Shown here: positions 54,059-64,000 of the stretch, piece by piece
Position numbering within the stretch: the first letter of the stretch is position 1
Layout: each line of letters begins with the position of its first letter
Notes under the pieces: model-generated
Databases searched by the model: none
Seen by the model: only the letters and a program-made list of their open reading frames with translations
Told to the model about the DNA's origin: nothing
Assembly: GCF_020882245.1 (NCBI RefSeq)
Contig: NC_083599.1
Location: 5,270,001-5,334,000 of the forward strand
Origin: Rhopalosiphum padi
Lineage: Eukaryota > Arthropoda > Insecta > Hemiptera > Aphididae
Direction of reading: 5' to 3'
Length of the DNA: 64,000 nucleotides
Made by a program: the position numbers and the translations under genes

Positions 54059-54459
54059 TAGTTGTGCCACTGATAAGTAATAGTGACTATACCGTACAAA
54101 TAGATCAACAAAATTAGTTGACTTATTTTAAAACAATAATATAAAGGATAATTTCATAAGCTTATTCTTAAACATAATTTTTTAATTTACAAATATTTTG
54201 ATAATAGGTAAATCTTTTATGCTTATCGAAACATTAGTTTTTACTAACATTGTGCTATGAACATGTTGGCCATGTTTTTAGCACGTAACACAAAATTTTA
54301 TGTTAACGCGAGTAATAAAACTAGTGTAATACAACATAATTTTGCAACTTGTAAATAAACCTTAAAAATTACATGTTATCCTTAATAAATATCAACTTAT
54401 ATACGTTCTATGCGTGCGTAAATCGCTGCTCGGTGATGAGTTTATACACGCCACCCGCA

Positions 54460-54729
54460 CAGGGCCGTATTTAAAAAATTGGCGCCACTGGGCATATAAT
54501 TTACGCAACCCCCTCAACCAACAATATTAGTTCAATATTAATATTACACTAATTCTATTGTATCCATGATCAGGATTCTTTATTACTAAAATCTAACTGA
54601 TCAGTTAATAATTAAAAACCGTTTAATAGTTAAAAAAAATTTAAATCTTAATAAAATGCGATTTTTTTTCCATTACATTTTTAAAATTAATTTCGCTAAA
54701 ATATTTTGCCGCCCCTAAATACGGGCTTG
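54460..54729. mobile_element. hAT-like MITE, 270 bp, with near-perfect 8-bp TSD
   Basis: The left end CAGGGCCGTATTTA pairs with the inverted right end TAAATACGGGCTTG. The flanks CACCCGCA (54452-54459) and CACCTGCA (54730-54737) differ at one base. There is no coding capacity. Confidence 0.8.
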
Positions 54730-56280
54730 CACCTGCAAATACGTAGGTACTAGCATTCACCAGATTAGTTCGATGAACAATGAACATGTTCAGTTCTCGT
54801 TGAGTGATAAACTGCTATAAGTACACAAAATATACACTCATAAAAAGTATAGTATAAATAAAATAATTGTTAATTAATTAAGTACTCACATCATTGGAAT
54901 AGTCAGTTTGTATATTATTATGTATAGTGTCATATAGTATGCAATAATAACGTTAGATGTATAATAAATTATTAATTACATAATTTTACATTACTATTTA
55001 TATGTGTTCATAGTTATTTATGTTATGATTGTTATTTTAATATAATTGTATAAAAATTGTAACTCTCTACCGTCGCTATTACAAGCTTGTTTAAAAGAGG
55101 TAGTTATTATTATAAATTATTTAATTGTACACCGTTAATAATAACAATAATAATTTTAAAAAAATCACTTAGATGGTAATCCAACAAAAAAATACAGATA
55201 AATGTCATGACTCTCAATTATTTTAACTTACTTTGAACATTAATTTATCACAACTATGATTAGTTGTTATAACGTTATAATAAGTTTGAATAAATTATTA
55301 CAATAAAACTGTGTGAAAGGACTAACATCGTGCCCAAGTGATGTACTCGTAAAGTGATTGTACAATAATTGATTGAATATTATATTGATCGACGTGTACA
55401 CAATATATTGTCAATACATTGAGTATTCATAGAACAATAGCATTTTAAATAATTAATTAGTTCTTAACACAATAAATTAAATTCGAGTACATTGGTAGGT
55501 ACATACAATTTATTTTAATTAAGTATAAAACATTTTTAGGTACATAGTAATAGTTGAACCAATAAATATATAGATGACCTATATATTTAGGCGAGATTAT
55601 AGGAAAAATATCTATTCCTGTACAAACAAAATGTGTTAAACATTTATAAAACGAAAATCATATATATTTTATGTTAATCAAATAAAATTGTATAAAAAAA
55701 AGTTTAAATAACATGTAATAATATACATCTTTTAAAATAATAAAGTCAATAAAGATAATATTATATATGTGAACTATGAAGTAATAGATATATCGTATAA
55801 CAATTACAATATCTTTCTATGTATATTTTAAACCAAAAATATAAATCATTTTACAAAGAATGTGATAAGATTTTTGCATTTTTCACAGAATTTACCAAAA
55901 TTGTATAAAAATTAATAATTAATATTAATTAATATCAAGTGTTTGCTCTTGTCAATAACTTTTTTTAATTATTATATTTTAAATTTGATGTTTGAAAATT
56001 ATATTTGTATTATTAAGTATTAAAATAACCATTAAAGAGCAACATTTATTATAACTAGGTAGAAAACTTTTTAATTTTACGAAATTTCAAGATAAAGGAC
56101 TATTTCTTGTAAATATTAATAAAGTTTTTTTTTTAATTAAAACTGTTGAATTGTATATCAGTATATATATAGTATAATAATGTATATAATGTATAATTAT
56201 ACGATATATTATTATAGTTAAACAAAATCGACGGGAGTGTGAGACATTGGAAACCTGTCATGTAGTTAAATAAAATTTTT
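54730..56280. other. AT-rich intergenic region, no gene seen
   Basis: Unique-looking AT-rich sequence with simple repeats. There are no frames with coding character on either strand up to the Tim23 stop codon at 56281. Confidence 0.55.
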
Positions 56281-58306
56281 TCAGTTTTTTGAATGGATGA
56301 CGGTTTTTTTAATATTTTCAATGATTGTTACCCTCGATGAAATCAAACTGTACATCGTTGTTATACCGAAGCCGATCAGACCACCAATACCACAATTTCT
56401 AAGACCACCTGAAATATTTCCAGTTTATTTTAATTTCATTATTATAAAATAAACGTTTAAATTAAAACAAATTAATCATTACATATTCTCAGATTTACAA
56501 GGATTTTTGTAATGCACGTTTATTTTATATTATAATAAGTAGAATATACATTATGCATTTAAACATATAATTGTTGTATGTATTACAACTAAGGCAAGAT
56601 ATTATGATTATTTTCGAAAAACCAATAGTAGTAATAATTCACTACTCATTATAGTCGAACACTCGCGCTAGTGCCAGTGCCGACCTTCCATCTAGGCAAA
56701 CTAGATAGTCGCCTAGCGGCCTTTACCTTCCCGGGATCCAGACTCGCGTCAAGTACCGAAAAAGGGCCCTTCTTTAGTAGCTCTATTGAGGCCCTGAGAC
56801 TCTTAAGTTCGGATCACTGGCTGGTGTATTATTTTTTACTGTTTTCGTCCTACATATATATATTTGTATATTTATCAATTGGTACCTACTACTATTGTAT
56901 TTTTATGATTTTTTCCATTTTATAAAAAAATGACTATGAAGAATAAATCTTCAAAACAAAAGAATACAGTTTTATATATTTATGTGTAGGTACTTATTGA
57001 TAATAAGACAATAAGTATATACATTTTCAATATTTTTGAGAAACGGTGGTGATGGTAGGTGAACATAAAGGTTAAATTACACGTTTGCCAATCTATATCC
57101 CCACCATTGAAAAAATTCTAAATACGCCACTGCATACGATATGATATACCAACCTTATACTTTTAAATATTTTTTTAATTTGAAGGGAGAGTAATTACTA
57201 ATGAATTTTTACTGGTAACTTGTAAATATCTTATAGAAAAATTTAGCAGAAAAGTAAATATTATTTAATAAAGTATATAAAGTAAATATTCATCAAGGAA
57301 TTTTTTTTTAAGGAGGAAAAGGGCATCATTAGAAATTATTTTTCCAGTACCAGTTTTTATAATTTTTGCAGTTTTTGTTTTAATTCATTTTTTCATTACT
57401 GAGACATCAAAAAGAAAAAAAACTAAAAAGTACATTATCCTATTTTCAGTTTATTATTATGATTAAGTTATAAGATGATGCCTAACGTGTATTGTAATTA
57501 AATTATGTAAATAACGTTTAATATTCTGTATAAACCGTAAAAATTAAATCTAAACCTAAAGATGCAATAAACTTAAATAAACTGTATTATAAAATTAAAA
57601 TACTAATAAATGTATTAAAAACTTACTTGTAGATTTATATAAAAGTCCTGTGCCTGTTCCAGCAATAATATTATTACAGATATAATTTTCATCGCCTCGA
57701 GTCTTCTCTAGTATTATACCGAAAATACTGTAGTACACCATTATCGTTCCAAATGTATTTGATATATCAGTTCCACGTTTTAAAACGCTATTTATCAACC
57801 TAAAAATCACATATTATTAATCATATTATTACTTCCTAATAAGTGCAATGATAACAGTATATAAAATTATAAGTACGCAAACAAATTGAATAACGATATT
57901 ATAATGTTACTTACTGTGTTCTGTTATATGTAGGAGTCAGTTTATCACGCGCCACAATTTTCATACCATTTTGTATTCCTCGTGCAATACCGATTGACGC
58001 GCCTATCGTGTAACATGTACCGATTTCAATATAACACATTTCAAAACGTCCGCGTTGTTTGGAACCAGCGCCTTCTAGAAATATATACTCCGATTGATGA
58101 GGCTGAACCGGTTGACCGTAGTTTGGTGATGTAACCAATACTTCATTTTTATTATCTATAATGACAGAAGTGTTTATGAATAATTAAGTTTACTGCTATT
58201 TACACATTAAGTGATTTATATATATATATATATATTATGTGTATATTATGCGCGTGTAAAGCGCTCTAAACTAAATACCTTTATCATCCTCTTTTATATC
58301 TACCAT
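56281..58306 (-). CDS. Tim23: Mitochondrial import inner membrane translocase subunit Tim23
   Basis: This is the channel-forming subunit of the TIM23 complex, which moves presequence proteins across or into the inner mitochondrial membrane. Exons on the minus strand are 58306-58279, 58155-57915, 57799-57627 and 56408-56281, with consensus splice sites and matching phases (570 nt, 189 aa; human TIMM23 is about 209). The N-terminal part is hydrophilic and short (MVDIKEDDK, then SPNYGQPVQP). The Tim17/Tim22/Tim23 domain follows: RFEMCYIEIGTCYTIGASIG (TM1), a loop ending in LTPTYNRTQ, NTFGTIMVYYSIFGIILEK (TM2), CNNIIAGTGTGLLYKST (TM3) and SGLRNCGIGGLIGFGITTMY (TM4). The Gly-rich helices and the order are typical. 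The third intron (57626-56409) carries repeat DNA at about 56660-57135. The ATG at 58306 is the only plausible start near the CpG-rich 5' region. Confidence 0.95.
56660..57135. repeat. Interspersed-repeat segment in Tim23 intron 3
   Basis: An unusually GC-rich block (56668-56830) contains CTAGGCAAACTAGATAGTCG and GCCTAGCGGCC, of the kind found in dispersed insect repeats. The right part ends with TAAATACGCCACTGC near 57132, an inverted copy of the end motif at 2415. The open frame at 56671-56925 is a by-product. Whether this is one element or two is unclear. Confidence 0.4.
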
Positions 58307-58760
58307 GTTATAGCCGAACTAAGAACGATGTAAAACGAAATAAATAATATCACAAACAACTGTTGGTTTTCTGTTTTGTTTCGTTTTTCACAAAGATTGC
58401 ACGCACAGTGACTTGCGTCGACGATACGGATTTGAAGAATACGTGTACAAAAAACAAAACAAAAAAAAAAATGCTAATGCTTTGTCGATTACTGTGTACA
58501 CTACAAACACAGCGCTACGAAAACTGCGGCACACATACGATCTTCTCCGTATACAAAGATTGAACGTACTGACGGCCCCCAATGAACATATTATTATTTA
58601 CCAGGGTCGTGCCAAAGGGTCACATCTTTTGATGTCGGTGAGCACGGGAGTGGCGCCACCTATAGAAGTATACCGGATTGATTCCATTGCGAACGGTGGT
58701 CGATGACGAACATATAAATATTCCCGAGTGCGTACGACTCCCGGGATAGAATATCAAGTA
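58307..58760. promoter_or_regulatory. CpG-rich 5' region of Tim23
   Basis: The block upstream of the Tim23 start is markedly richer in CG than its surroundings (for example TTGCGTCGACGATACGG near 58413). Overlapping open frames appear on both strands, as expected when stops are rarer by base composition, and none shows a domain. It probably contains the Tim23 promoter and leader. Confidence 0.4.
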
Positions 58761-59062
58761 TTTCGTTTATAAAACCGGATTTCTGCAGGAAGTATAATAG
58801 TAGTTTTTATTCGTGAAATGTTTTAGCGCTGGACACAGCGATATATTGTGATCGATTCTTGCCGGGTAGCTCTGCACGTCACAAAAACAACTAACGATGG
58901 TATGCAAATGGTGATGAGGTCGAGGTACATCTGTTTTATCCTCTCCTACCCGCAGATCACCCATCCTATTGATTGTTGTGACTGGTCAACGCTCCGTGAT
59001 AATACACAGAAAAGACATTCGATAATCGTATCTAATAGAATTCCTTAGTTATTATTGTAAAT

Positions 59063-59158
59063 CAGTGATGTGCAACCTTCTTTGAACCATGACCATCGAA
59101 TTAATTCATTTCGATAAGACGACCCCCTACCAAAACTAAATAAGTATGAAGTATACAT

Positions 59159-59211
<53 letters not shown>

Positions 59212-59437
59212 TTATATTCGTATAAGCAAAGTCAAATAATAAATTCTACGTAATCTGCTTGTTAAATAATTCACGCGATTAAGCGGTCATCGATAGTACA
59301 ATATAATTGTACATAGTATAAAATAATATACACAATATATGACTTTTACTTTTACATTTAGTGTAAAATGATTGGCTAGACTTCACAAAAATTACGTGCA
59401 TCTTTTAGGAGTCAACTCCCTAGGTTGAGTCCCACTG
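59063..59437. mobile_element. hAT-type MITE, 375 bp, with perfect 8-bp TSD
   Basis: The left end CAGTGATGTGCAACCT pairs with the inverted right end AGGTTGAGTCCCACTG. TTGTAAAT flanks both sides (59055-59062, 59438-59445). An (AC)n(AT)n microsatellite at 59156-59206 has expanded inside it. Confidence 0.93.
59156..59206. repeat. Compound (AC)n(AT)n microsatellite
   Basis: About a dozen AC units are followed by about a dozen AT units, within the hAT MITE. Confidence 0.95.
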
Positions 59438-62362
59438 TTGTAAATGACAATATTGAAACGACGTATGATATAAATTATAGTAAATATACTAACCAAGCCT
59501 GATTATTATTCAAACAACGAAATACGATCGCGTACGAACCTATAATTATTGCTTATCGGGTACTTATTATGTACGCAAAATATATGAATTAAACTTATAT
59601 TCACAATTTTTAATTTGTATTATGCCTGTACAGTATAGTTGAGACGTTCAGTTATTAGTGTAATCCACGGTGAAACCGGTTTTTCGTTTAAAAGTAATAT
59701 TTCGAATCAAGTTCAATATTCTCCACAGATCCAAACATACAATTGAAATAATCACTTGTGTGTATACAAAAAAATTAACAATAAACATTTACAAATAATA
59801 TTATAATTCTGTATATTTTTGATTCGCATCATAAAAAATAATTATTTATCTAATTTATTGTCAAACTTATTTGAAATATAATATATTCGTATATGACAAT
59901 GAATATTTTGAATGATTTAACATCTATAATATGGTTCTCTATTAATAATAATCTGAATGAAATATTGAGATATAGTAAAAATACTATCACACATAAATTT
60001 AGTTGCATATTTCATACCTATGTCAACTATTTGTTTGAATGTATAAACTAATAATATTATCTTTATGAACTATAATTAAAACAAATTAGGAAATTAAATA
60101 TCGATGTGATACACGCGAATCTTGAGATGGTTGTATAGGGAAATACAATAATTATAAAAATATGAGAAGGAAATATTTTGTGCAAAAAAATGTAGAAAAC
60201 ATTGTGTGGATTGTGGAGGAATGGGCGAAAGGACATCGCGTATACGAGCGGTTTTGTGTTCTCACTTTTGATAGATGCCATAAGGACACCCGGCTTCCAC
60301 GGAATACGTGATAAACAGTGAAATACGTATAAAACAGGTAGATAAAACAGGGGTATTCATAACACAGCTGCCTTCATTTTACCTAGGGCACAGCCGTCCG
60401 GGTAGTTGTCACCGTTTGGTTGTTGTAATCCTTTTACAAAAGATAAATGCTACGAAGCACCCGGCCGGCCGGCCGTCCCGGCCACTATATATATTGTGTC
60501 ACATGCTATTGTGTTATATGTACGAGTATATAATATACATGTATTTATATAAAAGACATTATAAGGCAGAGCCTATATAGACTAGGGGTATTCAACCTGT
60601 GTCCTTCCTGGTCTTTATTTAGAGTCTGGTATTTTGGGAACACGTTTTTAACATAATAAGTATTTTTCAATACATTTTAGATTCAGTGTTGTATTGATTT
60701 CTCAAAGATATGTCTTTTGTTCTGTGTCTATGTACAAGATGTAGTCGAAAATAGCTTCGATAGCTTTGATTATCAACTTTGAGCGTGATTTTGGGTAGTA
60801 AATTGAATCTAGTTTGCACTTTGGAGAGATAAAATTCCCTATTTTATAATCAGAATAAACAAAAAAAAAAAATTAAGAAAAAACGGTAATGTTTACGGAA
60901 ATCCAATAATACAATTAAAATAAGTGTTTTGTAATATTTTAGTTACTTTTAAACTTGTATATATATATTATTAATTATAGAGAATGAATTTTTCAAAATA
61001 AGTAGATAAATTTGAAGATATGAAGATATTACCTACCTATTTATACCATGCGCGTATTCACATCACTGTTTAACGGTAAGGCGGTATTGATTCAACAATT
61101 AATAATAATAGTATAATAATATATGATATAAATATTATATTTATATATTTAATTTTAATAATTTAATTGATACATTTTTAATAATTTAATATCTACAAGT
61201 TTTTATTACAAATTCGACCAGTGAAATTAACAAAAACTAATAATGGGTGACTAGCTGCCTAAAAAGGTTGAAAACGGTATACTAGGTGTTCATCATCAAT
61301 TGCACGGAATTTGGGAAACTATCTATATAATATACATTTATTGCACCAGTACAACAAATTTATATTAAAAAGGTACACATCAATTACGCCGAAGAATTTT
61401 TAACAAACTGAAAATTCGTATGTGCATTAAAAAATAATAGCTAGCTTATATTATTATAAAACTTTCTTAAATCTTAATTAATTTAATTTTTATAATTTAA
61501 GTTTGTATAAATAGTATAGTTAATATAGTTATGATTTATCTTTTTTTTTTTAATTTATAACTCGTTAATATCAGAGTCAGTATGTTAAAAAACTATCAAG
61601 TTTCACGGCCGTTGCAACTTGTATTTGTACTGAATGTCATTAAATTGAAATGTCTTGAATGTCGATTTTTGATAACTAAAAACTTTAGATAAACCTAGGG
61701 AATCCGACAGCTAAAAACAGATTCTTAGTTATTCAAGTCTAAAGTCACCAAAAATATTTATAAATTTCCGATTTATCAAATGATCAACATGGCTTATATT
61801 GAGTACTAAAATAAATAATAATTTACAATAGTATTATACAAATTAGTACACATTTTCATACTACTCACATTAGTATATATTTTTAGAAATCTATTGACGA
61901 AATTAACATACAATAATGTATTACATTCAAATATTGATCGGCGCAGTTGATATGTGCCAATTTTAAATATTTGAGGTCATTAAGAACGTTTACTGATTTT
62001 CATCTCTTTATTTTTAACGCGTGTGCGTATTATAATAATACTACTGTTTATTATTATATAATATGTTCTTTATTGCACTTACTTTGGTTTTAATTGCTAT
62101 TCTATGTGATGATTGCAGATAAATGTCACAAAAGGGTTGCTTTGATGGTCGGTATATCAACTATCACTTATCAGTGTGTCACTAAAATATTTATATCCTA
62201 ATTTAATTTTTTTTTTAACGCGTACAATTATGTGTTTATGATGTAATACATTTAATAGAAAGTTAATACAATATTGAGATGTGCTCCATTTCATACAATT
62301 TACTATTGATAAACGGTAATCTTACAGTAGTCATAATGTTATAATTTATTTAACATATATGG
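59438..62362. other. Intergenic region, no confident gene
   Basis: AT-rich with a GC-richer patch at 60380-60490 (CCCGGCCGGCCGGCCG). An AGGGGTATTCAACCTGTG end at about 60586 and GGTTGAAAACGGTATACTAG at about 61265 may bound another element, but the match is weak. The open frames at 60063-60281 (-) and 60308-60580 (+) show no domain or splice support. Confidence 0.45.
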
Positions 62363-62637
62363 CAGGAGTCACCAACTGGCGGACCACAGTCTGCATCTGG
62401 ACCGCGAACACATTTTTTACAGACCCTTATCCGTGGAGTAGATTTTAAAATTTTTATTACAACAAAAAAATTAAATTAATCTGTATTGAACATTGCATAA
62501 ATAAATTTATATAAATACTAATTAAAAATAAAAATGTATTTATTAACGTGTATAAATTATTAAAATTGTTAGGGACCGCAGTCAGTATGGCGTAAGTTTC
62601 AAAACGGACCTCCATAGAAATTAGTTGGTGACCCCGG
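62363..62637. mobile_element. hAT-type MITE, 275 bp, with near-perfect 8-bp TSD
   Basis: The left end CAGGAGTCACCAACTGGCGG pairs with the inverted right end AGTTGGTGACCCCGG. The flanks ATATATGG (62355-62362) and GTATATGG (62638-62645) differ at one base. There is no coding capacity. Confidence 0.85.
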
Positions 62638-62645
62638 GTATATGG

Positions 62646-64000
62646 CGTTTAAAAACTTAATTATTAGCATACTATACACTTTGAATACACACGAGACTAA
62701 ACTATAATTATTGATATCTTTTCAGGTGCTTTCTAATTTGCAATCAAATGTCTTTAAATAATCAGATACTATAATACTATTAATTTATAAAATTAATAAA
62801 TTAACTAGATACTTTATATTGTGGTAATAAATAATAATAATAATAAATCATACTTCTAATAATAATTAATTAAAATAATACAAAAATTTAAAAGAAGCTT
62901 ACTGCTCATTTCACAAACACTAAATATCATACGATGAATAGTGTGATTTTTACCATGATTAGTTATGTGAAACGGAACAATATAAAATAAGAACCTAAAT
63001 AAACCTACCAATCTTAAAATTCTGACTAAACAAATTAGTTATTATCTAAGTAATATTACGACCTAATAAAATATAACTATAGTAATAAATACGAGATTTA
63101 AATTACATTAAGCTGATAGATATCTGCAACTTAGAGTTTAAGACTTAAAAATAAATAAGGTAATAGTAGATTTGACATATAAATAAATAAAATAAGTTTA
63201 GTTAAATAGTAAAAGAATACAAGATAGTTAATCCTATGATGATCATACCCGGACGTTTGAAAAACCCGATATGTTTAAGTTTGCACAGTGCGCGCACGGC
63301 AAGTATTCGTTTGAATAATAAAATAAATCGTAGCGCATATACTGGCATGGGCGATGTGTCTTGAAATGTTTACTGACAGAGACTGCCGCGGCGTTGTTGT
63401 TGTTTAACCCTTATATACCTAGGATTATTGCGATGTTATCCCTTCTACTTTCGACGAGTACCGGTTGAACGGAACGTCGAGGAAAAGCTACGTGCGCACT
63501 GCGCGTATAACTATAATATTATGTCTTACGGTTCGGCATATATACGTACATATTGCCAACGGAGCATGTGTGTCGCTTTGCATTATAGCGATGGTGCATT
63601 TATTCACAAGTGTGCGTTTCCAATGTAAATGTATTGCGTTATTGATAAAATATGATTTGGAAACATTTTATAACGCAGTTGTTTTTAACAGCAATTGCAG
63701 ATAACGATTTATTGAAAAATTATCGGCAACAGAGCTAAGCCACGATAGGTTCCATTTCTCAAATTTTTAATATTTAAATACCCATCACAGAATTTGTAAC
63801 TGTTACGAAATGGAATTTAAAAAATCGGGCAAGTAGGTAACCACTCTGCTGTACCAGTTGTAGGTATGGAGTGCACTTCATCATTGAGTATGTCACTGTA
63901 ATGGATGTGTTGAATTTGAATTCAATGATAAATCATAGTTTCGTACGTAAAACAATATTCGGATTGGAGATCGTCTGTCAGCCAGCTGTAACACTATAAC
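62646..64000. other. Right end of the window: AT-rich DNA and a CpG-rich island
   Basis: 62646-63240 is AT-rich and featureless. 63280-63560 is CG-rich and looks like a promoter region. The overlapping plus-strand frames at 63428-63704 have no recognised domain and are probably by-products of this composition. Nothing is recognised in 63710-64000. Confidence 0.45.
63249..63348 (-). CDS. Possible first coding exon of an unidentified minus-strand gene
   Basis: An ATG at 63348 opens 33 codons plus one base, ending at a GT donor (CCGG|GTATGA, exon end 63249). The encoded start is rich in Arg/Lys, Leu and Phe without acidic residues (MPVYALRFILLFKRILAVRA), like a mitochondrial presequence or signal anchor. 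It sits in a CpG-rich island (63280-63500) with a TATATAAGG box about 70 bp upstream on the same strand. Reading on without splicing stops after about 48 codons. I found no convincing second exon, so this is tentative. Confidence 0.25.

Noticed and set aside
56671..56925. 84-codon plus-strand frame in Tim23 intron 3
   Set aside because: It lies within a GC-rich interspersed repeat and runs into hydrophobic low-complexity sequence.
58388..58706. Overlapping open frames on both strands (up to 97 codons) upstream of Tim23
   Set aside because: They lie in a CpG-rich promoter-like block where stop codons are rarer, have no domain or splice context, and overlap each other in several frames.
60582..61285. 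Possible hAT-like element bounded by GGGGTATTCAACCT and GGTTGAAAACGG
   Set aside because: The two ends match only loosely and the flanking duplication is at most CTAG.
63428..63704. Two overlapping plus-strand frames of 66 and 79 codons
   Set aside because: Both lie in or beside the CG-rich island, with no domain, no splice support and mutually overlapping frames.
1..64000. tRNA, rRNA, CRISPR array or bacterial operon
   Set aside because: No cloverleaf, rRNA segment, spaced direct-repeat array or clustered prokaryotic genes were seen; the gene structures are eukaryotic.

Overview
The window is AT-rich DNA with GT-AG introns, many microsatellites and abundant transposon debris. The organism is an insect. 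An aphid or related hemipteran is my best guess, from the gene set and from repeat motifs that I associate with aphid genomes; this is inference. There are no bacterial operons, CRISPR arrays, rRNAs or recognisable tRNAs.

Four host genes can be rebuilt exon by exon. (1) 6370-19272 (+) is a complete 21-exon relaxin-receptor-type GPCR (LDLa + LRR + 7TM), 760 aa, with every splice phase consistent. (2) 22496-25157 (+) is a terminal nucleotidyltransferase (TUTase / poly(A) polymerase-like) with all three catalytic aspartates but two frameshifts. (3) 30413-42877 (+) is a complete 15-exon dipeptidyl peptidase IV-like serine exopeptidase, 762 aa, with an intact catalytic triad but one non-canonical splice donor (GA instead of GT). 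(4) 56281-58306 (-) is a complete 4-exon mitochondrial import subunit Tim23, 189 aa. A fifth, unrecognised small gene (148 aa, three phase-0 exons) is at 50589-51823 (+). These genes are physically adjacent but not functionally linked.

The rest is repeats and transposon remains. There is a Helitron 3' end with helicase remnant (26723-27350, -). There are two degraded non-LTR retrotransposons (44400-47050, -, and 47600-49760, +) and a degraded hAT transposase inside a peptidase intron (38530-39140, -). Six short hAT-like MITEs have 8-bp target-site duplications (27519, 43745, 51353, 54460, 59063, 62363), and another short element at 20540 is flanked by TTAAAT. A long-TIR foldback MITE lies at 50018-50402. 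Two elements have unusual arrays of repeated motifs in opposite orientation near each end: one of about 1 kb encodes a FLYWCH zinc-finger protein (53059-54058), and a non-coding one of about 0.7 kb lies in a GPCR intron (16320-17038).

I found no defence system or gene cluster of clearly new type. The best candidates for something undescribed are the two elements with iterated terminal motifs, the disrupted nucleotidyltransferase, the GA donor in the peptidase gene and the small 148-aa gene.
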